Assembly: GCA_943327315.2 (NCBI GenBank)
Contig: CALPWQ020000019.1
Span: 1-33,608, forward strand
Reading direction: 5' to 3'
Source of the DNA: Chitinophaga pinensis
Lineage (GTDB): Bacteria; Bacteroidota; Bacteroidia; Flavobacteriales_D; Crocinitomicaceae
Length of the DNA stretch: 33,608 nt
The notes below the pieces were generated by a model. That model made no database searches. It was not told the DNA's origin and saw nothing but the letters and a program-made list of their open reading frames with translations. The position numbers and the translations under genes were made by a program. Position 1 is the stretch's first letter. Every line of letters begins with the position of its first letter. Below, one piece after another: positions 1-8,176 of the stretch.

Positions 1-723
1 AATTCTCCATAAGTATAAGCCATGTGCGGGAACCGAAGTCGATGCTGCTCCGCGGTCCATGGCTGAAAGGATCTCTGGTATTTTCGTGGGTGGAATTTTT
101 CCTTGTCCCACATCCATAAGGGTTCCTACCGTTGCACGCACCATATTTCTCAAAAAACGATCTGCCGTAATTTCAAAGTACCACTCGTTTTGATCGTTTT
201 TCCATTCCGCATGACTTACTGTGCAGATATTGGTTTTCACATCGGTATGTAATTTCGACAACGAAGTAAAATCTTGTTTCCCTAGCAAGTATTTCGCTGC
301 TTCATTCATCGCTTCAAAATCAAGTTCTTGAGGTACATACCAACTCAATCCTACGAGAAAAGGATCTTTCTTCTGATGAATGTAATACCTGTAAGTTCTT
401 GCCGTAGCATGAAATCGAGCATGCATTTCAGCATCAACTTCTTTCATCGCATACACTGCAATAGATGGGGGAAGCATGCGATTCAACTTAAAACAAAACT
501 GGTTCGGATCGTCAATTTCAGGGAGGTCGACGTGAAGAAAGTACTGTTTTGCATGCACACCTGCATCTGTTCGACCACAACCCACAACTTGAATCGGTTG
601 ATTGGAAAATAACTTACTTAAATTCTCTTCCATTTCTTGCTGCACAGAATTCTGCTTAGGCTGACGCTGCCAACCAAAGTAAGTGGAGCCGTCGTAAGCA
701 ATTTCTATGAAGTACCTTTTCAT
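1..723 (-). CDS. truA: tRNA pseudouridine(38-40) synthase TruA (3' end cut by window edge)
   Basis: Converts uridines 38-40 of the tRNA anticodon arm to pseudouridine in the cytoplasm. The ORF track misses it because the frame is still open at base 1; I read it from the reverse complement. It starts MKRYFIEIAYDGSTYFGW and contains the catalytic-aspartate signature GCGRTDAGVHA, then a run matching the second half of the fold (ARTYRYYIHQ, DFTSLSKLH, FLRNMVR, GTLMDVGQGK). There are 241 codons in the window, against a usual length of about 245-270, so only a short tail is missing. A TACCTTTG box lies 6 nt upstream of the start, and the terminator of the preceding muiA-like gene lies just before it, so it probably has its own promoter. 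Confidence 0.96.
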   Translation of the reverse strand, partial: MKRYFIEIAYDGSTYFGWQRQPKQNSVQQEMEENLSKLFSNQPIQVVGCGRTDAGVHAKQYFLHVDLPEIDDPNQFCFKLNRMLPPSIAVYAMKEVDAEMHARFHATARTYRYYIHQKKDPFLVGLSWYVPQELDFEAMNEAAKYLLGKQDFTSLSKLHTDVKTNICTVSHAEWKNDQNEWYFEITADRFLRNMVRATVGTLMDVGQGKIPPTKIPEILSAMDRGAASTSVPAHGLYLWRI

Positions 724-729
724 GGGGTA

Positions 730-737
730 CAAAGGTA
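730..737 (-). promoter_or_regulatory. Putative -7 box (TACCTTTG) of truA
   Basis: Perfect match to the Bacteroidota TAnnTTTG consensus on the minus strand, just downstream of the muiA-like terminator. Only 6 nt separate it from the truA ATG, so the transcript would have almost no leader. No TTG -33 element is seen at the usual spacing. Confidence 0.5.
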
Positions 738-741
738 AATG

Positions 742-770
742 AAAAAGGCCGATCTGTTGGGACCGGCCTT
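742..770 (-). terminator. Rho-independent terminator of the muiA-like gene
   Basis: Inverted repeat AAGGCCG/CGGCCTT (7 bp, 12-nt loop). On the minus strand it is followed by TTTTT, and it lies about 20 nt after the stop of the DUF4139 gene. Confidence 0.8.
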
Positions 771-790
771 GATTCTATTTATTGAATTTT

Positions 791-2776
791 CTATTCGACA
801 TACAACACATACCCCGGATTCGAATCCACCGAATAATTGAATTTCATGGATTTGTTTTGAGATGGCGCTAAGGTAATTCGCCAGGTCAAGATTCCTGTTT
901 TTTCATCCAACACGGCACCTTCATATTCGCCGTTTTTCACTTTGATGTCGGTATTCACCGAAAGTGGCATTTGGTCTTTGATGACGATCGGAATCGCTGC
1001 ACCTCCATTGTTTTTCACTTTGATCTCGTACGCCACTTCAAACTTCTGACGACCACCGATGGTCTTCTTTGTGCTCTTCTCATCGATGCGTACACGTTCA
1101 ATCTGAATTTTCTTGTCTTTACCCAATGAGAACGACAAGGTGTCTTTTGTTGAATTCACATCGATATACGATTTGCCGATATAGGTTCCATCAAAGTACA
1201 AATTCGATTCGCCGCTGAGAAGGTTCAGTTTTTCCCAACCCGTCACCTGTGCGGTTAAGAACACAGCAGGATCCAATTTTGGTGCGGTGTGGTATTCATA
1301 ATTCGCAGGCAATTCGAAATCATCGATGTGCACGCGGTGGTCGTTTCCGTCTGAGGGGATACTCATTTTTGATTGAATCGAATATTCCACGCGTAAGTCT
1401 TTTTGTACCACTGTTGATTGTGCCTGTTGAGACCATGTATAAGAGTTTGACTGTCCTACTGATAGTTCAACAGAATTTCCGTTTGCCATCATATCATTTC
1501 TATATTTGTCCTTGCGATTTCTGCCGCGTCTCCCGATGACTACCCCATCCATTGATTCTACTGCAGACAATTTATAACTCGCAGAAGCAACTTGAATTTT
1601 ATCGGACACTACGACTTCGTCCAATTCCAACTGATCTGCTTGCAAGAAAAACTTCAAATAGGGTGCTGTGATTTGCAGTTGCATCGGCTGATACCCCACA
1701 TAACTTGCTGTGACATAGTATTCACCTCGAGGCACATTGACTTCAAATTTACCGTCACCATCCGATACTGTTCCAACATTTGGATTCGATGGAAATCGAA
1801 TTTGCGCAAAAGGCATTGGTTCACCTGTTGTCGCATCAATCACAATCCCCTTCAACAATTGACCTGAATAGTCGACTGTTGGCAATTGGCGTGTCGCCAC
1901 GGTGCGTTGCTGCGGATAGTTGTTGTAATTGAGGTACCATGGATTGAGGATGGGTTCGGCTGAATTTTCATACGGATCATTGGTAGAAAGTACCAAGTCC
2001 ACATTGTCCCAGGCAATTCCCGTTGATTGTGTCACCAGCGCTTTTGCTTCCAAGCGCACTGGCTCGCCTATACCATTGGAACGCATGTCGTAATAAGGCT
2101 TCCAGGATGCTCGTGGCGAGATGTAGGAAAAGAAAAACTCACCTTTGGTCGCTTTGTCGACATCAATTTCAACGATGACCTCAGTATAGTTCGTAACAGG
2201 CTTGTTTCTGCGGCTAACAATTTCTTGTTCAATCCGGTTCATGTCCTTGTTCAAGGTTTCCAACTCTTCCTTGATCACTGATTGGCGAATCGTAATCGCA
2301 TTTAACTTTTCATGCATGAACGCATAAGCTTCTTTTAGCTCAGACACTTTCAATCCGAGATCAGTGCCTTTCAATTCGCGATTCTTCAGGATTAGATCCT
2401 TGTCAAACAGTAAGATTTCATATTCATCGCGCAGATTGATGTCGCGTTTTTCCAGTTTCTTTTTTTGATCATTCAAGGCATTTACCTCCTCGTTGGTGAT
2501 TTTCATATCCTCAAAGTTCTTGCGTGTTTTCACAGAAATGATGGTCAAAGCGCCCTTAGCCTTAACTTGCACCGTATTCGGGTCTACGAAATCGGTCAGC
2601 TTCTGAAACACCAATTCTTGGCGGCCAGGTTGCAGTTCAACAGAGCGATAATGGTCCAATTGTGCACCCTGAAAGAACACCGTAACTTTTTGGATGGTTG
2701 AGGACAGTGGAATCTCTTTTTGAGCATTCAACACGACTGGCAAGGCCAGCATTAGGGAATAGATTAATTTCTTCAT
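791..2776 (-). CDS. MuiA-family (DUF4140/DUF4139) secreted protein with inserted carboxypeptidase-regulatory-like domain
   Basis: This 661-residue exported protein has a signal peptide (MKKLIYSLMLALPVVLNAQ). Residues about 30-125 resemble DUF4140, about 95-190 are charged and probably coiled coil, and from about 205 to the end runs the DUF4139 part (SYISPRASWKPYYDMR, WDNVDLVLST, and the late RVDEKS...VKNNGG stretch). A carboxypeptidase-D regulatory-like beta-sandwich (LLKGIVIDATTGEPMPFAQI ... YVGYQ) is inserted at about 305-385. The family was named for a mucoidy inhibitor and its biochemical role is unknown. It has its own downstream terminator, and another terminator separates it from the upstream gene, so it is probably monocistronic. 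Confidence 0.88.
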   Translation of the reverse strand: MKKLIYSLMLALPVVLNAQKEIPLSSTIQKVTVFFQGAQLDHYRSVELQPGRQELVFQKLTDFVDPNTVQVKAKGALTIISVKTRKNFEDMKITNEEVNALNDQKKKLEKRDINLRDEYEILLFDKDLILKNRELKGTDLGLKVSELKEAYAFMHEKLNAITIRQSVIKEELETLNKDMNRIEQEIVSRRNKPVTNYTEVIVEIDVDKATKGEFFFSYISPRASWKPYYDMRSNGIGEPVRLEAKALVTQSTGIAWDNVDLVLSTNDPYENSAEPILNPWYLNYNNYPQQRTVATRQLPTVDYSGQLLKGIVIDATTGEPMPFAQIRFPSNPNVGTVSDGDGKFEVNVPRGEYYVTASYVGYQPMQLQITAPYLKFFLQADQLELDEVVVSDKIQVASASYKLSAVESMDGVVIGRRGRNRKDKYRNDMMANGNSVELSVGQSNSYTWSQQAQSTVVQKDLRVEYSIQSKMSIPSDGNDHRVHIDDFELPANYEYHTAPKLDPAVFLTAQVTGWEKLNLLSGESNLYFDGTYIGKSYIDVNSTKDTLSFSLGKDKKIQIERVRIDEKSTKKTIGGRQKFEVAYEIKVKNNGGAAIPIVIKDQMPLSVNTDIKVKNGEYEGAVLDEKTGILTWRITLAPSQNKSMKFNYSVDSNPGYVLYVE

Positions 2777-2792
2777 AACGGTTATTTAGACG

Positions 2793-2817
2793 AAAAAAGC
2801 ACCCATTTGGGTGCTTT
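2793..2817 (-). terminator. Rho-independent terminator of the TPR/PD40 gene
   Basis: Perfect 9-bp stem AAAGCACCC/GGGTGCTTT with a 4-nt loop. On the minus strand it ends in a run of six T. It sits 40 nt after the stop of the 2857-4233 gene. Confidence 0.9.
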
Positions 2818-2856
2818 GAGGATGCAATTACATCTCACTTTTCATAAAGTTCAACA

Positions 2857-4233
2857 TTATTTTTTTCCAGGGTATGAAAATGTACTCATGTCCACTTCAT
2901 ACATGTTTATGCTCGATTTCTTTCCGAAGACCTCAAATCCGGCCATAACCGCTTTTTTCAAGGCTTCATAATATTGGAAATGTGTGTCGTTGTTTACACT
3001 GTTTACCACAATACCTAAATTCACAGGGTCACCCCAAGTGGAGCCAAGATTCTCTGCAACGTAAACATCCAATCCTCCCATACCCGGCAAGCCGTCTGAG
3101 CTGAAGAACAACCATCTTCCATCTGGCGAAATAAATGGCGTTGTTTCTCGTCCAATGGTATTGATAGTCATAGGAAGCGGTTTTGCTTCGCCCCAGTTTT
3201 TACCGACTTTTTGAACCATGTAAATATCTGTCGAGCTTTTATCTCCCTTACGGTCCGATACAAAATACATCGTATTTCCATCCGCTGTCATCGTTGCTGA
3301 TCCTTCAAAAAAGCTTGTATTGATGGTTTTATTGGCAATGATTTTTGGCGTTGACCATTTCCCTTTATCCGACATGGTAATTTCAAAAATATCAGAACCT
3401 TTAGTGATTATTTTCTCCTCTGTTGCTGAGGTGTTCACGGTCATAAGTCCATTCATTCCGTTTGAAGAAATAAACGTGATGCAGTCAAAACCTGAGGTAT
3501 TGATTCTTCCAAGTTCATTGGACACACTGTCCCACGTACCCGCAGAGGGGCTCCAAACTGCTCGGTAAACATCCTCAAAATACTCTTCATCATCTGGATT
3601 TTGCAATCCACCTTTTGTATCGCTGCGGCGCGAGGCAAAGTAAAGCACTGTGCCGTTGTTCGCAAGGACAGGACAGTATTCATTTTGAGCTGAATTCACA
3701 TCACCAATCATGTTGGAGCGCATGGACGTTTTCGCCCCTGCCATTTCCGCCTTCGCAAAAAGACATTGTTCCATGTGCAAACCAATCATCAATTCTTTGG
3801 CGCGCATTGGACTGATTTTCTCCAATGAAATTTGATAATAATGCAGCGCTGAATCAATATTTCCCATGCGGTGATGCGAACGAGCCAGCAACTCATAGGC
3901 CTCATTGTCTACATTTTCCTGTCCATAAGAAATCGCATCGCTTGCATACTCTAAAGCAATGCCATACGAATTGAACACATAATAACACTGTGCAGAATAG
4001 TACAATACTCGCCAGTTCTTTGGATCAACAGTACCTGCATTACGGAAAACAATTAATGCTTCTCGGTATTTCCCTTCCGACAACAATGTTTTTCCTTTCT
4101 CAATGGTTAAAAGCACATCTGCAATTTCTTTAATCGTTTTTGTAGAATCTGGCGGTGTCGTACCATTTTCGGTATTCGCAATTGAAGAAAATGAAGCGAT
4201 CATCGAAAAGAATAAAATATAGAATGATTTCAT
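2857..4233 (-). CDS. Secreted TPR + PD40 (WD40-like beta-propeller) protein
   Basis: This 458-residue protein has a signal peptide (MKSFYILFFSMIASFSSIA). Residues about 45-140 form TPR-like helical repeats (GKYREALIVFRNAGTVDPKNWRVLYYSA; MGNIDSALHYYQISLEK). Residues about 185-430 carry PD40-type propeller blades with recurrent ...G.T.YF.S.R and D.Y.... motifs (TMYFVSDRKGDKSSTDIYMV; WLFFSSDGLPGMGGLDVYVAE). In Bacteroidota this pairing often precedes an OmpA peptidoglycan-binding domain, as in PorE-like proteins, but here the protein stops after the propeller (YEVDMSTFSYPGKK). A periplasmic or outer-membrane scaffold role is inference. A terminator separates it from muiA. Confidence 0.8.
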   Translation of the reverse strand: MKSFYILFFSMIASFSSIANTENGTTPPDSTKTIKEIADVLLTIEKGKTLLSEGKYREALIVFRNAGTVDPKNWRVLYYSAQCYYVFNSYGIALEYASDAISYGQENVDNEAYELLARSHHRMGNIDSALHYYQISLEKISPMRAKELMIGLHMEQCLFAKAEMAGAKTSMRSNMIGDVNSAQNEYCPVLANNGTVLYFASRRSDTKGGLQNPDDEEYFEDVYRAVWSPSAGTWDSVSNELGRINTSGFDCITFISSNGMNGLMTVNTSATEEKIITKGSDIFEITMSDKGKWSTPKIIANKTINTSFFEGSATMTADGNTMYFVSDRKGDKSSTDIYMVQKVGKNWGEAKPLPMTINTIGRETTPFISPDGRWLFFSSDGLPGMGGLDVYVAENLGSTWGDPVNLGIVVNSVNNDTHFQYYEALKKAVMAGFEVFGKKSSINMYEVDMSTFSYPGKK

Positions 4234-4326
4234 CGAATGAATGGTTGGTTTGGATTAACTCAGCACAAAAGAAACGAAATTTTTGCGTAACTGAAAATTT
4301 ACGCTCTTCAATTTAACGACAACTCA

Positions 4327-5145
4327 TTATTTACGCTTCAATTTCACCAAGTCATTCATGGCAATAGTTGCTGCAACGATTGCAATTACGGGTGCAGCTG
4401 CGGCACAAATCCATAGAAAAATATGGAATAGGAACTGTCCAAGTCCTGCAAAAAACCCTTCTTTGGTGATATTCAATCCAAACACGACATCCGTATTCAA
4501 AGGAAGAAGAATGAGTAGTGAATATCCTGCGCCAATGGATATGGCTAAACCGCGGTGTTTGCGCATAAATTGAATGCTCTGTTCGACCGTCAATTTTCGT
4601 CGTTCATTGATGTAGTCAACAAAGCTAAATCCGTAGTAGTAAAATCCAATCACCAATGTCATGATGGAAATTGGCAGGTCTTTATATTCTTGCCAAACAA
4701 CGAGCACCAGAAGTACAAAACTCATCACCAACGCGTAATGCCAGAGCAAATTTCGAAATGTGATGCGCAAGGCACGTTTCACATCCCGAACAAATTGATT
4801 GAAATCGAAGGGATAGATATTCCCTGTTAAAATATGCTCTGTGCGCTCACTCAAATGGGTAAGCAGCGGTGAGAGCAGGATGACGACCAGATACTTGGTG
4901 AATTTCATAAACAGCAAGGCCACTGAAATTTGAAAAAGCTGGCCCAGAATAAACCAAACAATATCATTCACCGAGTGAACATCGGTCTCAACAGGCCGCT
5001 TCAATACATATGCGCCAAGAACATAAATTCCAGGCATCAGCGCCGCAGGTATGAGCATAAACCAGTACAATTGATGATCTCGGATAAACTTCATCGCCTT
5101 CCAAAAAGACCTAAATCCAAGAAGTAAATCGTTGTAAAATGTCAT
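4327..5145 (-). CDS. EI24-domain (CysZ-like) integral membrane protein
   Basis: This 272-residue, highly hydrophobic protein has about six membrane segments, starting near residues 27-49 (WFMLIPAALMPGIYVLGAYV). Other clear segments are at about 63-96, 133-151, 158-175 and 205-265. The opening FRSFWKAMKFIRDHQLYWFMLIPAAL and the segment GFYYYGFSFVDYINERRKLTVEQSIQFMRKHRGLA match the EI24/CysZ family; in enterobacteria CysZ transports sulfate. No cys genes are nearby, so sulfate as substrate is not supported here. It is divergent from purB, and a TAAATTTG box 4 nt before its ATG suggests a leaderless mRNA. Confidence 0.82.
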   Translation of the reverse strand: MTFYNDLLLGFRSFWKAMKFIRDHQLYWFMLIPAALMPGIYVLGAYVLKRPVETDVHSVNDIVWFILGQLFQISVALLFMKFTKYLVVILLSPLLTHLSERTEHILTGNIYPFDFNQFVRDVKRALRITFRNLLWHYALVMSFVLLVLVVWQEYKDLPISIMTLVIGFYYYGFSFVDYINERRKLTVEQSIQFMRKHRGLAISIGAGYSLLILLPLNTDVVFGLNITKEGFFAGLGQFLFHIFLWICAAAAPVIAIVAATIAMNDLVKLKRK

Positions 5146-5149
5146 GAAT

Positions 5150-5157
5150 CAAATTTA
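5150..5157 (-). promoter_or_regulatory. Putative -7 box (TAAATTTG) of the EI24 gene
   Basis: Perfect TAnnTTTG match on the minus strand, 4 nt upstream of the ATG. If used with normal spacing, transcription would start at or next to the start codon. Confidence 0.5.
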
Positions 5158-5181
5158 ATCATTGGTGCCAATTTGACGTTC

Positions 5182-5209
5182 TTTGCTCGATTTGTATTTC
5201 GTATCTTTG
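5182..5209 (+). promoter_or_regulatory. Putative purB promoter (TTTG - N16 - TATCTTTG)
   Basis: TATCTTTG at 5202-5209 matches the Bacteroidota -7 consensus perfectly. A TTTG at 5182-5185 could be the -33 element, with a slightly short 16-bp spacer. This leaves a leader of about 20 nt before the purB ATG. Confidence 0.6.
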
Positions 5210-5235
5210 GCGTTTAATTCCAAGAACAACGTAAA

Positions 5236-6597
5236 ATGGAAGTACTTTCCTTCAGTAGCCTTACAGCAATTTCCCCTGTCGACGGACGCTATCAGCGCAA
5301 AACAAATGAGCTTCAACCTTATTTTTCAGAATTTGGGCTGATTCGTTACCGTGTGCTGGTTGAAGTTGAATATTTCATCGCCTTGGTTTCTTTTGGAATT
5401 GAGCCCTTGGCTGATTTTCCGCTGGAAAAATTTGGTGAATTGCGTGAAATATACACCGGTTTTTCCGAGGATGATGCCTTGTGGATCAAAAACACGGAAA
5501 AGGTGACCAATCATGACGTGAAAGCTGTTGAGTATTTCTTGAAAGAAAAAATGCAAGAAATCGGCTTGGAGAAATTCCTCGAGTTCATTCATTTCGGGTT
5601 AACGTCACAAGACATCAACAATACAAGTGTTCCACTATCCTTGCGCGATGCGATCTTTGAGCAATATCTCCCGTTGATGGAACAACTCACCAATCGTTTG
5701 TCTCATTTACAAAATGAATGGAAAGACATTCCGATGTTGGCTAGAACACACGGACAACCTGCATCACCAACACGATTGGGCAAGGAAATAAAAGTCTTTA
5801 CAGAACGGCTATTCATTCAATTGGACCAGTTGAAAAACGTGCCATTCTCTGCGAAGTTTGGTGGAGCAACAGGTAACTTCAATGCGCATTATGTCGCATT
5901 CCCTGAAAAGGATTGGGTGGGATTTGCCAATCAATTTGTTGACAACATCCTTGGGCTGAAACGCAGTCAGACGACGACGCAAATTGAACATTACGACAAT
6001 TTAGCCGCATTATTTGATTGTTTGAAACGCATCAACAACATCATCCTTGATTTAGACCGCGACATGTGGACCTACATTTCGATGGAATATTTCAAGCAGA
6101 AACTCAAGGAAGGTGAAATTGGATCATCAGCGATGCCGCACAAAGTAAACCCAATAGATTTTGAAAATTCCGAGGGGAATATTGGTATTGCGAATGCGTT
6201 GTTTGAGCACCTATCCGCGAAATTACCTGTATCCCGTTTGCAGCGCGACCTCACCGATTCTACAGTTCTAAGAACCGTAGGGATGCCTTTTGCGCATACC
6301 TTCATCGCATTAAAATCAACTATCGCCGGCTTGGATAAATTGCTTTTGAATGAAAAAGCATTTGAAAGGGACCTTGAAAACAATTGGGCAGTAGTTGCCG
6401 AAGCAATTCAAACGGTATTGCGTCGTGAAGGATTTCCAAAGCCCTACGAAGCATTGAAAGGTTTAACACGAAAAAATGAGGCGGTGACCAAAGAATCGGT
6501 GCACCAATTTGTAGATGAACTTCCTATTTCAGAAGCATTAAAAATAGAATTAAAGGCGATTTCGCCACAAAATTACACAGGCATTCAACTCATTTAA
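5236..6597 (+). CDS. purB: Adenylosuccinate lyase PurB
   Basis: Catalyses two fumarate-releasing steps of purine synthesis: SAICAR to AICAR and adenylosuccinate to AMP. The 453-residue protein shows the fumarase/aspartase-superfamily blocks: GLTSQDINNTSVPL (about 122-135), ARTHGQPASPTRLGKE (about 169-184) and the signature loop GSSAMPHKVNPIDFENSEGN with the catalytic serine (about 296-315). Length is typical of the E. coli-type enzyme. The ATG follows a good TAnnTTTG promoter by 26 nt. It is followed after 10 nt by the unknown secreted-protein gene, with no terminator between, so the two are probably co-transcribed. Confidence 0.97.
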   Translation: MEVLSFSSLTAISPVDGRYQRKTNELQPYFSEFGLIRYRVLVEVEYFIALVSFGIEPLADFPLEKFGELREIYTGFSEDDALWIKNTEKVTNHDVKAVEYFLKEKMQEIGLEKFLEFIHFGLTSQDINNTSVPLSLRDAIFEQYLPLMEQLTNRLSHLQNEWKDIPMLARTHGQPASPTRLGKEIKVFTERLFIQLDQLKNVPFSAKFGGATGNFNAHYVAFPEKDWVGFANQFVDNILGLKRSQTTTQIEHYDNLAALFDCLKRINNIILDLDRDMWTYISMEYFKQKLKEGEIGSSAMPHKVNPIDFENSEGNIGIANALFEHLSAKLPVSRLQRDLTDSTVLRTVGMPFAHTFIALKSTIAGLDKLLLNEKAFERDLENNWAVVAEAIQTVLRREGFPKPYEALKGLTRKNEAVTKESVHQFVDELPISEALKIELKAISPQNYTGIQLI

Positions 6598-6607
6598 TTC
6601 TAATCAA

Positions 6608-8176
6608 ATGAAAATTTTCCTGCTCACTGCGTTGTTCACCGTTCTGAACACTTTTGTGAAAAGCCAAAACAACATAGAGTGGAGTGAACTATCGCGCCGC
6701 ACAGGCAGGATGATTTCCATTCTTCCAAACTCAGGGAAAAATTTCTACGCCCTGCGTTGGTCAGGAGGTGGATTGCTTGGAAATTACACCATGTCAAACC
6801 ACGAGGATCTAGCATTAACAGCTACAGGAAAAGTGGTGATGCAAGCCAATGAAGGCATGGCAAGTTTTGAGGGAATCGCCACAATCAATGGAAAAGTAAT
6901 TGTGTTCCTTTCGGACAGAAAAGAAGGCAGAAACCACATGTACATGCAGGAGTATGACCGCGAAATGAAACGCTCAGGAAGCGCTCAAGAAATTGCGTCA
7001 TACGAATTGGAAAAAGGCCGATCAAAAGGATTTTTCAATATACTTACTTCACGCGACAAACAATTTTTCGGAGTCGTTTGGGAGATTCCTGGAAAGAAGG
7101 ATGAACAAGACCGTTACGGGTTTAAGGTATTCGACAACGACATGAACACAATGACGGAAGGTGATTATAAATTGCCATACTCAGGGAAGCTGTCTGAAAT
7201 CTATCAACATTACCTCACAAATAAGGGCGACTATTTTATCTCGGTCATGGAATATTCTGAACCTGAGAGCAAAGGGATATTTAGAAATTACCTGAACTAC
7301 AAAGCAATGCACATCTTGCAATTGACCAATGAAGGGATTGAAGATTTCACCATCGACCTTGAAGGCAAACGGGTTGAAGCAATGACAATGAGTTCGGATA
7401 ATGATCACATTTTTACCTTCGTTGGAATTTATGGTGACCAAGGGAAAAGTGGTGTTTCTGGATTGTTTTTCCTAAGGGCAGACTTTGACAAAAAGGCACT
7501 TATTGATCAAGGGTTTGAGAAATTTGGAAAAGATTTTATCACTCAAGATTGGAGCGATCGGGACAAGGAAAAAGCACAGAAGAGAGAAGATCGAGGAAAA
7601 GGCGAGCCACAACTTTACAATTATGTTGTGCGTCAATCTGAAGTTTTAAAAGATGGAAGCATTGTCGGGTCAATGGAACAATACTATGTTGTCGTTCACA
7701 CCTACACTGATCCGAGAACTGGGGCGATGAGAACCACGTATACCTATTACTACAACGACATCATCGCGTTCAAAATCGGACAAAGTGGTGGTTTTGAGTG
7801 GTTAAAAAAAATCAATAAATACCAAGTTTCGTCCAACGATGGAGGTCCATTCTCTTCCTATGAACGCTATGTGAATGATGGAAAACTATGTTTCATTTTC
7901 AACGACAACATACGCAACTACGACGAGCAAGGAAACTTTATTCCAAATGATCGTTTCTATCCCGCAAATTTTGGGAAAAACAAGAATGCCGTAGCCCTCG
8001 TTGAACTGGATTTAGAAACAGGCGACATGCAACGCAAGACATTCTTCGACCGAAAAGAAATCACAGCTTTAGCAGTGCCGAAATTGTTTCAAATTGATTA
8101 CGTTTCCAATGAACTTCTTTTGTATGCCGTGTTTGGCAAAAAAGAGCGATTTGGTGTGATGAAAATCAATGAGTAA
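6608..8176 (+). CDS. Secreted protein of unknown function (522 aa)
   Basis: I do not recognise a named family. The protein has a signal peptide (MKIFLLTALFTVLNTFVKSQ) and no further membrane segment. The body is rich in aromatic beta-strand-like stretches with recurring motifs such as IATINGKVIVFLSDRKEGRNHMY, VVHTYTDPRTGAMRTTYTYYY and KLCFIFNDNIRNYDEQGN, a pattern that could form a beta-propeller. A lysine/arginine-rich patch (SDRDKEKAQKREDRGKGEP) lies near residue 325. It follows purB by 10 nt, probably in one transcript. Its last 11 bases overlap the 3' end of the convergent lnt gene, and no terminator is seen between them. Confidence 0.72.
   Translation: MKIFLLTALFTVLNTFVKSQNNIEWSELSRRTGRMISILPNSGKNFYALRWSGGGLLGNYTMSNHEDLALTATGKVVMQANEGMASFEGIATINGKVIVFLSDRKEGRNHMYMQEYDREMKRSGSAQEIASYELEKGRSKGFFNILTSRDKQFFGVVWEIPGKKDEQDRYGFKVFDNDMNTMTEGDYKLPYSGKLSEIYQHYLTNKGDYFISVMEYSEPESKGIFRNYLNYKAMHILQLTNEGIEDFTIDLEGKRVEAMTMSSDNDHIFTFVGIYGDQGKSGVSGLFFLRADFDKKALIDQGFEKFGKDFITQDWSDRDKEKAQKREDRGKGEPQLYNYVVRQSEVLKDGSIVGSMEQYYVVVHTYTDPRTGAMRTTYTYYYNDIIAFKIGQSGGFEWLKKINKYQVSSNDGGPFSSYERYVNDGKLCFIFNDNIRNYDEQGNFIPNDRFYPANFGKNKNAVALVELDLETGDMQRKTFFDRKEITALAVPKLFQIDYVSNELLLYAVFGKKERFGVMKINE

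Noticed and set aside
328-612. 94-aa plus-strand ORF
   Set aside because: Antisense to truA, whose reading frame is supported by the GCGRTDAGVHA signature.
2857-4233. PorE-like OmpA protein
   Set aside because: The TPR and PD40 parts fit, but the C-terminal OmpA domain is absent, so I left it unnamed.
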